A stretch of 64,000 nt of DNA, taken from assembly GCA_035411585.1 (NCBI GenBank), contig DAONTI010000002.1, positions 1-64,000 on the forward strand. The letters run 5' to 3'. The notes below the pieces were generated by a model. That model saw only the letters and a program-made list of their open reading frames with translations. It did no database searches and was not told the origin of the DNA. Of this stretch, positions 17,455 to 24,817 are shown piece by piece. Within the stretch, counting starts at the first letter, position 1, and the number at the start of each line of letters is the position of its first letter. Source of the DNA: MWDV01 sp002070715 (GTDB lineage Bacteria; Verrucomicrobiota; Verrucomicrobiia; Limisphaerales; MWDV01). A program made the position numbers and the translations under genes.

Positions 17455-17676
17455 TTGCCGCCGCATTGCTGGCTTTGTGCTGAGCGCATGGCGCGGGCGA
17501 GCAAACTGTTGGCAGACGGTTCGAGCGTGAAGGAAACGGCGGGACTATTGGGCTACATGAACCAGCACCACTTTTCCCGGCACTTCAAGAAATACCCCAG
17601 CCATTGTCCCAGCGCCCATGCCGCCATCGCGAGATCGTGCTATGAGGCTAATTCCAAGGCGTCCACCGGCGGGTGA
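17455..17676 (+). pseudogene. remnant of an AraC-family regulator (C-terminal HTH only)
   Basis: A 73-codon frame carries the second half of an AraC HTH domain: RMARASKLLADGSSVKETAG, LLGYMNQHHFSRHFKKY. This matches the usual RLxxAxxLL...SVxEIAxxxGYxxxxxFxRxFKK pattern. The first HTH helix pair and the ligand-binding domain are absent, and the FKKYPSHCPSAHAAIA tail is degraded. Best read as a gene fragment in a decayed region. Confidence 0.6.
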
Positions 17677-18084
17677 ATTGTCCCTGCCTGGGCAGAATGT
17701 CCCGATTGGATACAAAATGTCGCGTTTAGACACCTGTTTACGCTTCCCACAGGTGAGGGTGCGCGTTGTAATCAGCAGAAGTTGAATCGGTGAGTGCGTG
17801 AAAAATCCGGGGCACAGAGCGCGGTTAACGGTACAATGCAGGAAAAGCAAGCGGTCCAAGATTGGACATGCGGCGGATGCCGCTTCCGCCGACATGTGAC
17901 TTGCATGCCAGGCACATCCAACAAGCTAAAGTTGAAGAAGGCAGCATGAGAAACGCGCCGACAACAGACAAGCTGTCCCGAGGGGAGTCCTCGGTGCAAC
18001 GGTCGCTTTGCTCGCCCTTGGAGAAACACGAAGCGATGGCCAATATGTCAGAACTAAGCCGGAACGATGCAGTTGATCCAGGTG
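17677..18084. other. intergenic, no recognisable gene
   Basis: Open frames cross this stretch but none shows domain features, a believable start or conserved neighbours. It links the AraC remnant to the hairpin cluster and is probably decayed sequence. Confidence 0.4.
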
Positions 18085-18220
18085 GAACGGCCAACCTGGC
18101 CGTTCTGGGCGGCAACCTGCCGCCCAGCCGAGCGCACGGAGATCGCACACCATTTGGTTCGCACTCTTTGCGTTCAGCTGTCGGGCTGGTAGCCCGACAG
18201 AACGGGCCAGTGGCCCGTTC
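18085..18220. repeat. cluster of four perfect hairpins with 3-nt loops
   Basis: Four hairpins: A 18085-18105, GAACGGCCA-ACC-TGGCCGTTC; B 18105-18127, CTGGGCGGCA-ACC-TGCCGCCCAG; C 18178-18200, CTGTCGGGCT-GGT-AGCCCGACAG; D 18200-18220, GAACGGGCC-AGT-GGCCCGTTC. All stems are 9-10 bp and exact. A and B share one base, as do C and D. The loops ACC (A, B) and GGT (C) are complementary, and the outer stems A and D are related, so the cluster looks like two facing pairs of REP-like palindromes about 50 bp apart. Confidence 0.85.
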
Positions 18221-18270
18221 CACCCAAACTCCAATCGAATCGTTCCGGCAGAACTGTAGACCCCTTCCCG

Positions 18271-18498
18271 GTGGCGCGATACGAGTGGCGCCTCCGAGTG
18301 AGTGGGCTCCCGTTCCGCCTGACTTATTTGGCCGCGGCCGTTTTCCTTCTCTCAGCACAAGTCGCTTTGTTTCCGGTAGCAGGTCACGCCTTTACGAACT
18401 ACCGAGTTCTGGGGGTTGTTGATTGGGAGGAGAGGCTTGGAAAAGAGCCGGCCCATCACCGTTCTGATTTTGCGCTCTTCCGGGTTCATAGTGGGTAA
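18271..18498 (+). pseudogene. possible truncated membrane-protein reading frame cut by the ISL3 element
   Basis: A GTG-started frame (MARYEWRLRVSGLPFRL...) contains one strongly hydrophobic segment, LTYLAAAVFLLSAQVALFPV, then a soluble tail. Its stop lies inside the left terminal repeat of the insertion element (TAA at 18496-18498), so the natural 3' end would have been lost on insertion. No family recognised; it may equally be non-coding. Confidence 0.25.
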
Positions 18499-19941
18499 AG
18501 GTCGAGCTTTCCGCAGAAGAACAGGATGCGGTTGCGGAAATTTTCAAAGCTGCGGAAACCGCGCGCATTGTATTTGATCAGTTGAATTTTCGTGTTCAGC
18601 CCCTCGGTCATCGCGTTGGTCATCGGATGACGCAAATACGTCAGGCTGTTTTCCAGATGCCGCTTCACCCTCTTCGCCACCTTGATCAACGGCTTCAACC
18701 GGCTCCGGCTCACCCAGCCATACCATTCCTTGAAGAACCGCCGCGCCGCCCCTTCATACCGGTAGTGCCACAACCGGCTGAACAGCTCTTTCACCGCCCA
18801 TGCCCGCGCCACCTTCAGTCCGCTGTCCCGCAACGCCCGGAACTCCGCCGCCTGCTCCGCGCTGAAGTTCAGCGGATTATACAGCCCCAACGGCCGCGAG
18901 CCCTTGAGCGTCTCATCCCCCGCCGCCATCAGTTCCTTGTGCTCGGCCCGCCGCACCCGGTCCACCGCCTCGTTCAAGTGCGCCGCCACATGAAACTTGT
19001 CATGCACCAAGGCCGCCTGTGGCACCTTCTCTTTCGTCGCGTTCATAAAGGGTTCCCACATGTCCAGCGCCACCGCCGCCACTTCCTGCCGCTGCTTTTC
19101 CGGCAGCGTCTCCCACAACGCTTCCGCCGCCGCTTGCGTCCGCTCTTCCACCACCTCCAGCACCCGCCCTGCCTCCAGATCCGTCAGCCGCGAAATATAC
19201 GACTGGCCCGCCCCAAAGCTCTTCTCGTCAATGCCCAGATGCTTCAGGGGGGTGAACTCCCGGCGCGACAAGCCCCGCGCCACCGCCCGCCGCACGATGT
19301 GATCCACCGCATCCCACGACAGCCCCAGCAGGTTCGCCGCCTGCGTCAGGCTCCGCGCGCACAACAGCACATCAATGGCAAAGCGCTCAAACAACCGGGT
19401 GAACCGTCCGTGCGGTTCGGCCCATGGCACCGTCACGGTCTTCACCCCGTCCACCTCGCACTCGATCCGCGGCACCCGCGCCCGGATCACCGTCTGGAAC
19501 TGCATCGTGTCCAGATGCCGCCACGTCCGTTCCGGCGCATCATCATAAACGGAGCACTCTTGCCCACACACCGGGCACGACCCCTTGGCCCCCGCACCCC
19601 AGACCAGTTCGATCTCCACCGGCTTCTGTTCCAGTTCCAGTTTCACGTCCTTCACCTGCCAGGGAGACTGAATCCCCAGCAGCAGCCCGTAGTGTCGTTG
19701 CAGTTCATTGTCCAGAGCGCTCATCCTGCCAGCCTGCCGCAGATCCGGACGCCCCGCCAGCTTTCCCCAAGACTCCGGCCCGGCGCAACGCAGCGAAGCG
19801 GAGTGGAGGCCGGCGCGAAGCGGTTGCGCCCACTGCCGCCCGCGCCGTTACTCCATGCCAAAGCCTCACCTCCCGCTTCACCCTCAAAGCATTTTTTCCC
19901 GCCAACTCAACCACCCTTACCCACTAAAATGTCCGAAGCGC
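18474..19941 (-). mobile_element. ISL3-family insertion sequence
   Basis: About 1.47 kb containing one transposase gene. Imperfect terminal inverted repeats of 25 bp match at 17 positions: left 18474-18498 (GCTCTTCCGGGTTC...AGTGGGTAA) and right 19917-19941 read on the minus strand (GCGCTTCGGACATT...AGTGGGTAA). The G-C-x-CTTC ends are typical of ISL3 elements. The transposase stop falls within the left repeat. The expected 8-bp target duplication is not convincing: flanks read GATTTTGC on the left and CCGATTGC on the right. Confidence 0.85.
18486..19724 (-). CDS. ISL3-family transposase
   Basis: 412-residue DDE transposase. N-terminal zinc-ribbon-like CPVCGQECSVYDDAPERTWR, then the ISL3 core with Asp near 165 (LGIDEKSF), Asp near 221 (VALDMWEPF) and Glu near 373 (NAMTEGLN). 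It ends in the family-typical GFRSFENFRNRILFFCGKL. No stop or frameshift is visible, so it is potentially active. It fills nearly the whole element. Confidence 0.95.
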   Translation of the reverse strand: MSALDNELQRHYGLLLGIQSPWQVKDVKLELEQKPVEIELVWGAGAKGSCPVCGQECSVYDDAPERTWRHLDTMQFQTVIRARVPRIECEVDGVKTVTVPWAEPHGRFTRLFERFAIDVLLCARSLTQAANLLGLSWDAVDHIVRRAVARGLSRREFTPLKHLGIDEKSFGAGQSYISRLTDLEAGRVLEVVEERTQAAAEALWETLPEKQRQEVAAVALDMWEPFMNATKEKVPQAALVHDKFHVAAHLNEAVDRVRRAEHKELMAAGDETLKGSRPLGLYNPLNFSAEQAAEFRALRDSGLKVARAWAVKELFSRLWHYRYEGAARRFFKEWYGWVSRSRLKPLIKVAKRVKRHLENSLTYLRHPMTNAMTEGLNTKIQLIKYNARGFRSFENFRNRILFFCGKLDLYPL

Positions 19942-20304
19942 CCGATTGCTGTAATGGTGGTTTTAGTGGTTCTAGCTGTGCTTCCACTTGCCTATTGGGC
20001 CATGCGCATCCTGAGACATCATCGCGGTGGGCCTGAGTTATGATTTGTACCTTGACCATGCAAGGGCAATATTGGGGTTTTGGCTGCTTTAGCCGCACTT
20101 GCCATGCTCCCGTGCTATCTGGTGGTACGATTGATAAAGCGTCTCCATGCGGGAGGCGGTCAAGCCGCCGGCTGGACGGAGAGGGATTCTGGCTTCCCCC
20201 CTGGAGAACGGAGAAAACGGGGGAAATGAAGCCAGACGAACCAAACTCAGTGTTAACCTCCGAGGCCGTCGCGTGTTGAATTGAAAAGGTTTCTATCGGG
20301 CGTC
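19942..20304 (+). other. region with two short hydrophobic reading frames, possibly tandem micropeptide genes
   Basis: An ATG frame at 19954-20043 encodes 29 residues (MVVLVVLAVLPLAYWAMRIL then RHHRGGPEL). About 70 bp further on, another frame (~20066-20227) reads GNIGVLAALAALAMLPCYLV then VRLIKRLHAGGG without a clear ATG. Both share a pattern of hydrophobic segment, LP, Tyr, basic stretch, His and GG, and could be diverged duplicates of a small membrane protein or the remains of one gene next to the insertion element. The rest of the gap holds nothing recognisable. Confidence 0.25.
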
Positions 20305-21666
20305 TCAAAACTCCGCGTTGCCCGGCGTGCGGGCGAAGGGGATCACATCGCGGATGTTGGCCACGCCGGTGAGGAACATCAACAGCCGCTCGAAGCCCAG
20401 CCCAAAACCGGCGTGCGGGACGGTGCCGTATTTCCGCAGGTCCAGATACCACCAATAATCCGCCGCGTTGAGCTGGTGGTATTTCAAGTTGTCGCGGAGT
20501 TGCTCCAGCCGCTCCTCGCGTTGCGCGCCGCCGATGATTTCGCCGATGCCGGGTACGAGCATATCCATCGCGGCCACCGTCCGGCCGTCGTCGTTCAGCC
20601 GCATGTAGAACGGTTTGATCTCGCGCGGATAATTGAAAACGGTCGTCGGCGATTGAAAATGTTCCTCGGTTAGAAACCGCTCATGCTCGGCCTGCAAGTT
20701 GAGGCCGTCGTCCACCGGATATGCGAACGCCCGACCGGACTGCTTCAAAATCGCGATCGCGTCGGCGTACGGCACGCGCACGAACGGGCGCTCGACGACG
20801 AATTGCAGCCGCTCGCGTAATCCCGGATCCACGAATTTGGCGAACAGGGCGAGGTCGTCCGCGCAATGGGTCAACGTGTATTGCGCCATCGCCTTGATGA
20901 ACGCCTCGCCCAAGTCCATGTCGCCCGCCAGATCGCAGAAGGCCATCTCCGGTTCGATCATCCAAAACTCGGCGGCGTGCCGGGCGGTGTTGGAGTTTTC
21001 CGCGCGGAACGTCGGGCCGAACGTATAAATGTTCGAGAGCGCGCAGGCGAACGCCTCGCCTTCCAACTGGCCGCTCACGGTGAGGAACGCCGGTTTGCCG
21101 AAGAAATCAGCTTCCGGCTTGTCCGCCGGCAGGCCCTTGAGCGTGGTGACGCGGAACATCTCGCCCGCGCCCTCGCAATCGCTGGCGGTGATGATGGGCG
21201 TGTGGACATGGACAAAATCGCGGCTTTGAAAGAACTCATGCACCGCGAAGGCCAGCCGGCTGCGGGTGCGGAAGATCGCGCCGAAAAGATTCGAACGCGG
21301 CCGCAAGTGGGCGATGGTGCGCAGGAATTCCAGGGTGTGCCCTTTTTTCTGGAGCGGATAGGCGGCGTCCGCCGGGCCGATCAGTTCGATCCGGGCGGCG
21401 CGCAGCTCCCACTTTTGGCCGGCGGCGGGGGAGGCCACCAGCCGGCCCGTCACCACCGCCGAGGCGCCGGTCGTGAAGCGGGCGATCAAGTCCGCTCCCG
21501 CGGTGTCGGCATCTACAATCACCTGCGCGTTGGCCAGGCACGAACCGTCGTTGAGTTCGAGAAAAGAAAAGCCCTTGGCATCGCGCCGGGTGCGGACCCA
21601 GCCTTTGATGGTGACGCTATCTTGCGGTTCAGTGGCGGCGAGGATGTGTTTGATCAGTGTGCGCAT
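20305..21666 (-). CDS. asnS: asparaginyl-tRNA synthetase
   Basis: Class IIb synthetase charging tRNA-Asn directly. N-terminal OB-fold (VTIKGWVRTRRDAKGFSFLELNDGS), catalytic core with HTPIITASDCEGAGEMF, LTVSGQLEGEAFACALSNIYTFGPTFRAE, motif 2 region NTARHAAEFWMIEPEMAF, and motif 3 GFGLGFERLLMFLTG. The ATG at 21666 (MRTLIKHIL) is preferred over an upstream in-frame extension to 21693. About 453 residues. Confidence 0.96.
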   Translation of the reverse strand: MRTLIKHILAATEPQDSVTIKGWVRTRRDAKGFSFLELNDGSCLANAQVIVDADTAGADLIARFTTGASAVVTGRLVASPAAGQKWELRAARIELIGPADAAYPLQKKGHTLEFLRTIAHLRPRSNLFGAIFRTRSRLAFAVHEFFQSRDFVHVHTPIITASDCEGAGEMFRVTTLKGLPADKPEADFFGKPAFLTVSGQLEGEAFACALSNIYTFGPTFRAENSNTARHAAEFWMIEPEMAFCDLAGDMDLGEAFIKAMAQYTLTHCADDLALFAKFVDPGLRERLQFVVERPFVRVPYADAIAILKQSGRAFAYPVDDGLNLQAEHERFLTEEHFQSPTTVFNYPREIKPFYMRLNDDGRTVAAMDMLVPGIGEIIGGAQREERLEQLRDNLKYHQLNAADYWWYLDLRKYGTVPHAGFGLGFERLLMFLTGVANIRDVIPFARTPGNAEF

Positions 21667-21860
21667 GGTTGCGGGCGTTGCCCAATTTCGCATGGATGTT
21701 GGTCAAGGGCCGGGGCCTCAGGCAAGCGGAAGTTCGCGATGCACCCGCGCGGCTGTCGCTTCTGATTGAATTCAGCGATGGCGGACCGGGCTTGGGCCAT
21801 GAGGGGAGGGGGCAAAAAGGTTCGCCAGAATCGCCCTTCCGGGTTAGGGTTGGCCAGCTT

Positions 21861-21953
21861 ATGAAAACGACGCTTATCGCGAGTCTGCCGTCGGTCGCCC
21901 TGTTGTTGCTTGCTTTCCTGATGTTCGTCGTCTCCGGCTGCGGGCCGATATGA
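21861..21953 (+). CDS. 30-residue lipobox micropeptide, candidate precursor peptide
   Basis: ATG at 21861, stop TGA at 21951-21953 overlapping the methyltransferase ATG by 4 nt (ATGA), which supports real translation. The peptide begins MKTTLIASLPSVALLLLAFL and ends MFVVSGCGPI: positive N-terminus, hydrophobic core, and a perfect lipobox V-S-G-Cys27. Cleavage by lipoprotein signal peptidase would leave only the lipidated tetrapeptide Cys-Gly-Pro-Ile. Its position before a methyltransferase and a radical SAM/SPASM enzyme makes it a candidate modified-peptide precursor (inference). The plain alternative is a tiny lipoprotein or a leader peptide that couples translation. Confidence 0.55.
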   Translation: MKTTLIASLPSVALLLLAFLMFVVSGCGPI

Positions 21954-22801
21954 ACCGCTGGCTGCAACTGGCGCAGCTGAACGCCCGGGTGGCGGGATTG
22001 GCGTTGGCCGGGCGGTGGCTGGACCACCGGGCGGTGGCGGCGGACTACGATCACGCCGCGCCCACGTATGAGCGCGTGTGGTTGAGCCATTTGCGGCAAA
22101 CCACGGATGACTTGTTGCAACGCCTGCCGGTCAATCTCCCGGGCCGGATCTTCGATCTCGGCTGCGGCACGGGTTACGTGGCGCGCCGCCTGGCGGCCGC
22201 GCATCCCCAGGCGACCATCACCGCCGTGGACATTTCGGACGCCATGCTCCATCAAGCCCGGGGACAAGCCGACAACGACCGCATCACTTTTATCCCCGCC
22301 GACATGCTGGCCTTTGCGCGCCAGCAACCCGCCGAAAGCGCCGCCCTGATTGTGTCCACTTGGGCCTTGGGATATTCGCATCCCGCCAGCCTGTTTCGCG
22401 CGTGTCAGCGTCTGTTGCCCGGCGGCGCGCGACTGGCGTTTATCGTCAACTACGCGGACACACTGGCCCCGGTCTTTCGGGCGTTTCAGCGGACCATGCT
22501 GCGTTTTCCCTCACGCGTGCGCCTGGCCGCGTGGCCCCGCTTTCCCCTCCACTGGCCGTGGCTGGAACGCGCGCTGACCCGGAGTCAGTTGGCCGTGGAA
22601 TGGCACGAGGACCGGGAATTGCAGATCACCCCGCCCCCGGGCGAATTGCTGCCGTGGCTGCGGCAGACGGGCATCCTGGCCGGGTTTGATGCGATGCTGG
22701 ATTTTTCCGCCGACGCCGGGGCCTTTTTCGAAGCGGAACTGGCGCCGCATCGGAGCGCGCTGGCGCATCATTTCGCCATGGCCATCGCCCGCCGGTTATG
22801 A
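21950..22801 (+). CDS. class I SAM-dependent methyltransferase
   Basis: 283 residues with a UbiE/type-11 methyltransferase core: motif I RIFDLGCGTGYVARRL (residues ~66-81), TITAVDISDAMLHQARGQ, then SAALIVSTWALGYSHPASLF and LLPGGARLAFIVNY. Substrate unknown. The start overlaps the micropeptide stop and its own stop overlaps the radical SAM gene start (ATGA at 22798-22801), so three genes are translationally coupled. The C-terminal ~100 residues (RVRLAAWPRFPLHWPWLERA...) are not part of the core and may bind the substrate. Confidence 0.85.
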   Translation: MNRWLQLAQLNARVAGLALAGRWLDHRAVAADYDHAAPTYERVWLSHLRQTTDDLLQRLPVNLPGRIFDLGCGTGYVARRLAAAHPQATITAVDISDAMLHQARGQADNDRITFIPADMLAFARQQPAESAALIVSTWALGYSHPASLFRACQRLLPGGARLAFIVNYADTLAPVFRAFQRTMLRFPSRVRLAAWPRFPLHWPWLERALTRSQLAVEWHEDRELQITPPPGELLPWLRQTGILAGFDAMLDFSADAGAFFEAELAPHRSALAHHFAMAIARRL

Positions 22802-24084
22802 TCCGTCAATCCGTTCAAATTCTGCGTTTGCTGCTGGATCGCCGGGTGACGGCCACACCCCAACGGGTGCTGCGGCAATTGCAGCAGCGAAATATCCCTC
22901 GGCTCCCAGGCGAGGTGCGGCAATCCCTGATGGGCGTGGTGCCCGGGTTGACGGGCTGGCGTTTTGTCCGCCAATGGCTGGCCAGTGAGCACATTACCCG
23001 TCACAACGGCCAATGGGTGATCAACTCGTTCCTGCCGCCATTTCCCGGTCCGGCGTATGACCGCATGTTTGAAAACCTGCTTTCGGGGCGGCGGCTCAGC
23101 CCGGTTTCGGCTTTTCTGGCGGTCACGGAAACCTGCCCGTACCGGTGCTGGCATTGCAGCTTCAAGCAACGGGCGGGGGGACATTTGACCGGTCCGGAGT
23201 GGCGGCGCATTATCGAGCAACTGCATTCCCTGGGGGCCAGCATCATCGGATTCACGGGAGGGGAACCGTGTGTCCGCAAGGACCTGCCCGAACTGGTGGC
23301 GGCGGCCAGCGGCGGGGGCGCGACGACGCTGCTGTTCAGTTCCGGCGCCAGTCTGGACCGGCCCTTGTTGCAGCGGTTGCGCCGCGCCGGCCTGTGGTCC
23401 GTCTGCCTCAGCCTGGACCATCCCGAGGCCGAACAACACGACCGGCTGCGCGGCGCGCCGGGGGCGCACGCGCGGGCTTGCCAGGCGCTGGAATGGGCGC
23501 GCGCCGAAGGGTTTTACACGATGGTGGGCACCGTCGTCACCGCCGCTTTGATCGAGCAAAATCTGCTGCCGCGGCTGCATCGGCTCGCGCGCGCCCGGGG
23601 CGTGCAGGAGTGGCGCCTGGTGGAGCCGATGCCCTGCGGTTTGCTGGCGCAGAACCCGGAGGCCCGGTTGACGGCGGCGCAAATTCAAACCCTGCGCGAA
23701 TTCCATCAAGCCGCCAATCGCCGGCGCGTGCCGCCGAAGGTGTGCGCCTTCAATCAAATCGAAAGCCCCGAGTTGTTCGGTTGCGGCGCCGGCACGCAAC
23801 ATTTGTTTATTGACGCCAAGGGCGAGGTATGCCCCTGCGATTTTACGGCCATGAGCTTTGGCAACGCGGTCCGGGAGCCGTTGGCGCAAATCTGGGCGCG
23901 CATGACCGACGCGATGGGCAATCCGCGCCGGCATTGTTTCATTCAGCGCCATCACGCGTTACTGCGGAAACACGGGGGTGGGGAGTATCCGCTGTCGCCG
24001 GAACAGAGCCTGGCGGTCTGCGCGGAAGCGGGACGCGAACCGCTGCCGGATTTTTTCCAATTACTCGCGGGTCGAAAGGAATAA
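22798..24084 (+). CDS. radical SAM/SPASM-type enzyme with novel N-terminal domain
   Basis: 428 residues. An N-terminal ~100-residue region without recognised motif (HITRHNGQWVINSFLPPFPG precedes the core). Then the radical SAM cluster site Cys113-x3-Cys117-x2-Cys120 (TETCPYRCWHCS), GFTGGEPCVRKDL, and a SPASM/twitch-like C-terminus with Cys329 (FGCGAG), Cys345/Cys347 (EVCPCDF), Cys380 and Cys408. Proteins of this type often modify peptides or mature enzyme cofactors. Overlaps the methyltransferase and is followed 2 bp later by the membrane-protein gene. Reaction unknown. Confidence 0.85.
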   Translation: MIRQSVQILRLLLDRRVTATPQRVLRQLQQRNIPRLPGEVRQSLMGVVPGLTGWRFVRQWLASEHITRHNGQWVINSFLPPFPGPAYDRMFENLLSGRRLSPVSAFLAVTETCPYRCWHCSFKQRAGGHLTGPEWRRIIEQLHSLGASIIGFTGGEPCVRKDLPELVAAASGGGATTLLFSSGASLDRPLLQRLRRAGLWSVCLSLDHPEAEQHDRLRGAPGAHARACQALEWARAEGFYTMVGTVVTAALIEQNLLPRLHRLARARGVQEWRLVEPMPCGLLAQNPEARLTAAQIQTLREFHQAANRRRVPPKVCAFNQIESPELFGCGAGTQHLFIDAKGEVCPCDFTAMSFGNAVREPLAQIWARMTDAMGNPRRHCFIQRHHALLRKHGGGEYPLSPEQSLAVCAEAGREPLPDFFQLLAGRKE

Positions 24085-24086
24085 GC

Positions 24087-24731
24087 ATGGGGTGGAGATA
24101 TCTTTTTCTGTTACTCTCGACCGGGGCGGCGGGCGTTTTGAGCAGCCTGTTCTCGTTGATTCCCAACGGCCTGATGAGCGGGGTGCTGGGCGTCTGTCTC
24201 TCACTGGGCACGATCTGGCTGGGCCGGGTCCAAACCCGGCAAGAGGGTCAACTCACGATCCGGCAAGTCTTGATCGCCGGCGCCGGCGCCGGCCTTCTGG
24301 CAGGCGTGTTGATGACGGTGATCTACTATTGGGCGCCAGATTACGACGGGGAGGCTTTCGTCCTGCTGGAGCAGCCGCTTGGGTTGCCGCTCGTCATGGG
24401 GGTCCTTTATGGGATTGGGATGCATTGGGGCTACTACCAACGACGGTTTTCCCAACGGCCGGTACTGGCCTCCCTGGGCCGCCTGGGGGTGATCTGTTTT
24501 TTGATCCGGGCGATAGGAGTTATAGTCGGTCTCTCCTTTTCAGGAGAGGTATCGAGGGATTTGTTAGAGTTGGTGACGATTGCGCTGCTCACCTCACTGC
24601 TTGGCGCGGTGCCGTTTGCTTTACTTTGGACCGGGGTAACGATCGGGATTGACCCGGCTTGGTCTTCGCCGAATTGGCGGGACGGGGGATCTCCCCTCGC
24701 GCCGCCCGTCGCCTCGTCGGCCCCGGAGTAA
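24087..24731 (+). CDS. polytopic membrane protein of the radical SAM cluster
   Basis: 214 residues with about five to six predicted membrane helices (YLFLLLSTGAAGVLSSLFSL, GVLGVCLSLGTIWLG, VLIAGAGAGLLAGVLMTVIY, LGLPLVMGVLYGIGM, LGVICFLIRAIGVIVGL, LVTIALLTSLLGAVPFALLW). It ends in a Pro/Ser-rich cytoplasmic or periplasmic tail. No family recognised. It starts 2 bp after the radical SAM stop, so it is probably the transporter, membrane anchor or target of that system. Downstream is convergent with the POT transporter. Confidence 0.7.
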   Translation: MGWRYLFLLLSTGAAGVLSSLFSLIPNGLMSGVLGVCLSLGTIWLGRVQTRQEGQLTIRQVLIAGAGAGLLAGVLMTVIYYWAPDYDGEAFVLLEQPLGLPLVMGVLYGIGMHWGYYQRRFSQRPVLASLGRLGVICFLIRAIGVIVGLSFSGEVSRDLLELVTIALLTSLLGAVPFALLWTGVTIGIDPAWSSPNWRDGGSPLAPPVASSAPE

Positions 24732-24817
24732 TGGCCGCCATTCGGTCGCGTCAACCGGCCGCGGTGCGGGGTGGAGCGGCCACGGCCAGTTCGAGTCCAG
24801 CAAAAGCAGCCATGAAT

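Noticed and set aside
18466..19949. 8-bp target-site duplication of the ISL3 element
   Set aside because: Flanks GATTTTGC and CCGATTGC share only part of their bases at the boundaries inferred from the terminal repeats.
18582..20036. 484-codon plus-strand frame opposite the transposase
   Set aside because: Mostly His/Arg/Pro antisense of the ISL3 transposase.
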